This document shows, in pieces, positions 5,446 to 6,969 of a DNA stretch of 6,969 nucleotides (its first letter is position 1; every line of letters starts with the position of its first letter). The notes under the pieces are model-generated. The model saw only the letters and a program-made list of their open reading frames with translations, was not told where the DNA came from and did not search any database. A program made the translations under genes and the position numbers. Origin of the DNA: an uncultured Rothia sp. GTDB lineage: Bacteria; Actinomycetota; Actinomycetes; Actinomycetales; Micrococcaceae. The stretch lies in contig NZ_CALJRY010000239.1 of NCBI RefSeq assembly GCF_937976295.1, positions 1 to 6,969 of the forward strand, written 5' to 3'.

Positions 5446-5898
5446 TTACACGCCCAGCAGCTTATCCAGCATCTGGCCCAAGTCGTTGGCCCCGCACAGC
5501 TCGCCCCACTCTTGGTAGCTCATGCGGTGCCCGAGGTACTTCGTGTAGATGTTCTGCGCACGGACAACCTTCATGCCGTCTTCCGAGCATTCGATGGTCA
5601 TATCCCAGTCGTTGCCCATGTCGCGGGTCCACTCGTTAATGCTGGCCACGGCGAACAGTCCGTCCTGCCCGTAGTACCGGGGCAGAATCACCTCGTACAG
5701 CGTGCGTAGCGCCGCGTCTGCATCATCGTACCTGTCGCCGCAGCAGCCGCACAGCAAGCGGTGATTGTTGAACACGAACCACGGGTCCGCGGGGCCGGTT
5801 TTGGGCTGGTCTTCCGCGGCCAGCATGGGTACCCCGTGCAGGATCTTCATCAGGTCCGCCACTTCCTGCCGGCGGCTACCGCACAGAAGGAGTTTCAT
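5446..5898 (-). CDS. Unrecognised 150-residue protein
   Basis: I do not recognise this protein. It is 150 residues long, soluble-looking, with no membrane segment or signal peptide. It begins MKLLLCGSRRQEV, which recalls the first strand and loop of a nucleotide-binding Rossmann-type domain, but no further motif supports that. A cysteine cluster CGCCGD (Cys50, Cys52, Cys53) and Cys6 could bind a metal or be incidental. The middle is acidic and aromatic (YDDADAAL, NEWTRDMGNDWDMTIECSEDG). The start is well supported: ATGA overlaps the stop of the preceding gene and GGAG (5910-5907) lies eight bases upstream. Codon choice resembles its neighbours. The overlap ties it to the upstream lipoprotein gene, whereas 65 bp separate it from queE, so it may belong with the former. 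Confidence 0.8.
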   Translation of the reverse strand: MKLLLCGSRRQEVADLMKILHGVPMLAAEDQPKTGPADPWFVFNNHRLLCGCCGDRYDDADAALRTLYEVILPRYYGQDGLFAVASINEWTRDMGNDWDMTIECSEDGMKVVRAQNIYTKYLGHRMSYQEWGELCGANDLGQMLDKLLGV

Positions 5899-6969
5899 TT
5901 CAGGTTCTCCACTTTCAGGTCCGCGCCCACGGTTTCGAACAGCGGGTTATCGTACAGATCGCTTTCCAGCGCGGGGGTGGCCTTGCCCACGTCCTGCCAG
6001 TACGCGCACTCGTTGGCCACGTCCTGTTCCGTGGTAACACGCGCTTGACACATGAGGGCGCTGAAGTACCGATTGCGGTACACGTCCTCCGCGTACCCCG
6101 GCATGTAGGCATCCACCATCTGCCGCCAGTGGGCGCGGGCATACGCCAGGGCGTTCTGCCCTTGGATGATTTCCTTGTTCACGCACCGGAAGTCATTGAT
6201 GGGCACGAAGCCCACCCCGACGCAATACCATTGCTGCACGTCGATGGTCAGCTGCAGCTGCAGCAGCAGGGCCTTCCGCAGTTCCCGCACGTCTTCCACG
6301 CTCATGGAGTTCTGGAAGGGGCGCTCGAAGGGGCCGTAGACCTTGCGGTAGCCGTACTGCCCCATGGAGGGGTTATCGCCGCGGAAGCCGCCGTAGTCTT
6401 TCTGGGGCTCAGGGCTCACGTTGCGCGGGTCCGTGGTCCATGCTACCCCCTTGTTCTTCCAGCGGCGTTCCGCATCCGTGGTAATCTCAGGAGCGAACTT
6501 CACTTGCTTCCACGGCTGCACGTTGCATGCGTACTCGGCCTCGGACTGGAACTTGTAGCAGAACCACCGCACGGAATTGTCCCAGTCCGGGTTCAGGTCC
6601 ACCTGCGTCGTGCGCATGGTCAGGGGCACATAGCCGGAGGTGAAGGTGTAGTAGCTGAAGGGGCGGGCGCGTTCCAGCTGCTCATTGAAGAGCTTGAAGA
6701 AGGCCTCCGTGCGCACCTTCTCGGCTTCCACAGCCGCCGGGTCTTCCTTTTCGGGTTCCGGCTTGGGCTGCACCACGCCGCAAGCCGCCCCCGCGCAATA
6801 CGCATTCTGCGGCGGCTTCTGCTCTTCTTGGGGCTTGGGCTGCTCTTGGGGCTTGGGCTGTTCCTGCTGCGGGTTGGTATTCTGGTTGACCACAGGCGGG
6901 GGCACAACGGCCCCGGTGTGGTTATCCACGCTTTTGGTGCTGGTGCCGCCACCACCGCCGCAGGCGGCC
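5895..6969 (-). CDS. Probable lipoprotein with proline-rich linker (5' end cut by window edge)
   Basis: 357 residues are visible; the N-terminus lies beyond 6969. A GTG at 6929 could serve as a start, but the frame continues open to the edge and encodes Ala-Ala-Cys followed by five glycines and TSTKS (6968-6930). Ala-Ala-Cys-Gly is typical of a lipobox, with the cysteine (6962-6960) as the lipidated first mature residue, so a signal peptide probably precedes it. Next comes an unstructured linker rich in Pro, Gln, Lys and Glu with a hexapeptide repeat (EQPKPQ twice, then EEQKPPQ). A domain of about 290 residues follows, rich in Trp, Tyr and Phe and with scattered cysteines that could form disulfides outside the cytoplasm. 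I recognise no family. Its stop overlaps the next gene as ATGA. A surface role such as superinfection exclusion or lysis is possible but unsupported. Confidence 0.75.
   Translation of the reverse strand, partial: AACGGGGGTSTKSVDNHTGAVVPPPVVNQNTNPQQEQPKPQEQPKPQEEQKPPQNAYCAGAACGVVQPKPEPEKEDPAAVEAEKVRTEAFFKLFNEQLERARPFSYYTFTSGYVPLTMRTTQVDLNPDWDNSVRWFCYKFQSEAEYACNVQPWKQVKFAPEITTDAERRWKNKGVAWTTDPRNVSPEPQKDYGGFRGDNPSMGQYGYRKVYGPFERPFQNSMSVEDVRELRKALLLQLQLTIDVQQWYCVGVGFVPINDFRCVNKEIIQGQNALAYARAHWRQMVDAYMPGYAEDVYRNRYFSALMCQARVTTEQDVANECAYWQDVGKATPALESDLYDNPLFETVGADLKVENLK
6828..6863 (-). repeat. Two tandem 18-bp copies in the lipoprotein linker
   Basis: Two adjacent 18-bp units (6828-6845 and 6846-6863) differ at one base and encode the repeated EQPKPQ hexapeptide of the linker. 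A third, more diverged unit (EEQKPPQ) follows at lower coordinates. The unit length is a multiple of three, so copy number could change without breaking the frame. Confidence 0.85.

Noticed and set aside
4682..5518. 278-codon plus-strand frame opposite queE
   Set aside because: It runs across queE and the end of the next gene and lacks any recognisable motif; QueE motifs are complete on the minus strand.
6922..6930. TTATCCACG, one base from the bacterial DnaA-box consensus
   Set aside because: It is a single copy inside a coding region with no cluster of similar sites nearby, so an origin is not supported.
1..6969. tRNA genes, CRISPR arrays, insertion sequences or attachment sites
   Set aside because: Almost all bases are in well-supported genes and the only gap of size is 65 bp; no cloverleaf, spaced repeat array, transposase or terminal inverted repeat was seen by eye.

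Overview
The window is GC-rich (roughly 60% by eye) and very compact. Every supportable gene lies on the minus strand, so transcription runs from high to low coordinates. Neighbouring genes mostly share bases (ATGA, GTGA and TAATG junctions, plus one overlap of about 25 bp). The longest gap is 65 bp. This packing, an in-house DNA-modification pathway and a sliding-clamp-like replication gene together suggest a tailed dsDNA bacteriophage (or prophage) of a bacterial host. This is an inference: no structural, terminase or integrase gene is visible.

Reading in the direction of transcription: (1) 6969-5895, a probable secreted lipoprotein cut by the window edge, with a lipobox-like AAC followed by glycines, a Pro/Gln/Lys/Glu-rich linker and an unrecognised C-terminal domain; (2) 5898-5446, a 150-residue orphan; (3) a 65-bp gap with a possible hairpin; (4) 5380-4661 queE; (5) 4640-3849 queC; (6) 3852-3229, a small protein resembling the core of archaeosine synthase (ArcS, DUF5591-like); (7) 3229-2804 queD; (8) 2828-1878 folE with a long extra N-terminal region; (9) 1870-953, a DpdA-type TGT-like guanine transglycosylase; (10) 953-1, a DnaN-like sliding clamp cut by the window edge.

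Together FolE, QueD, QueE and QueC cover the known route from GTP to preQ0 (GTP to dihydroneopterin triphosphate, to 6-carboxytetrahydropterin, to 7-carboxy-7-deazaguanine, to preQ0). DpdA would exchange the free base for guanine in DNA. Related phage systems protect DNA from restriction enzymes this way. The ArcS-like protein between queC and queD suggests that the final base is not plain preQ0 but a derivative made by amine addition to the nitrile, or something new; that chemistry is hypothesis.

The most unusual points are the ArcS-like gene inside a DNA-modification operon, a QueC whose zinc-binding cysteine positions are replaced by Thr/Asn/Asn, a FolE with about 140 unexplained N-terminal residues, translational coupling of dpdA to the sliding clamp, and two unrecognised genes (one a probable lipoprotein) just upstream of the cassette.
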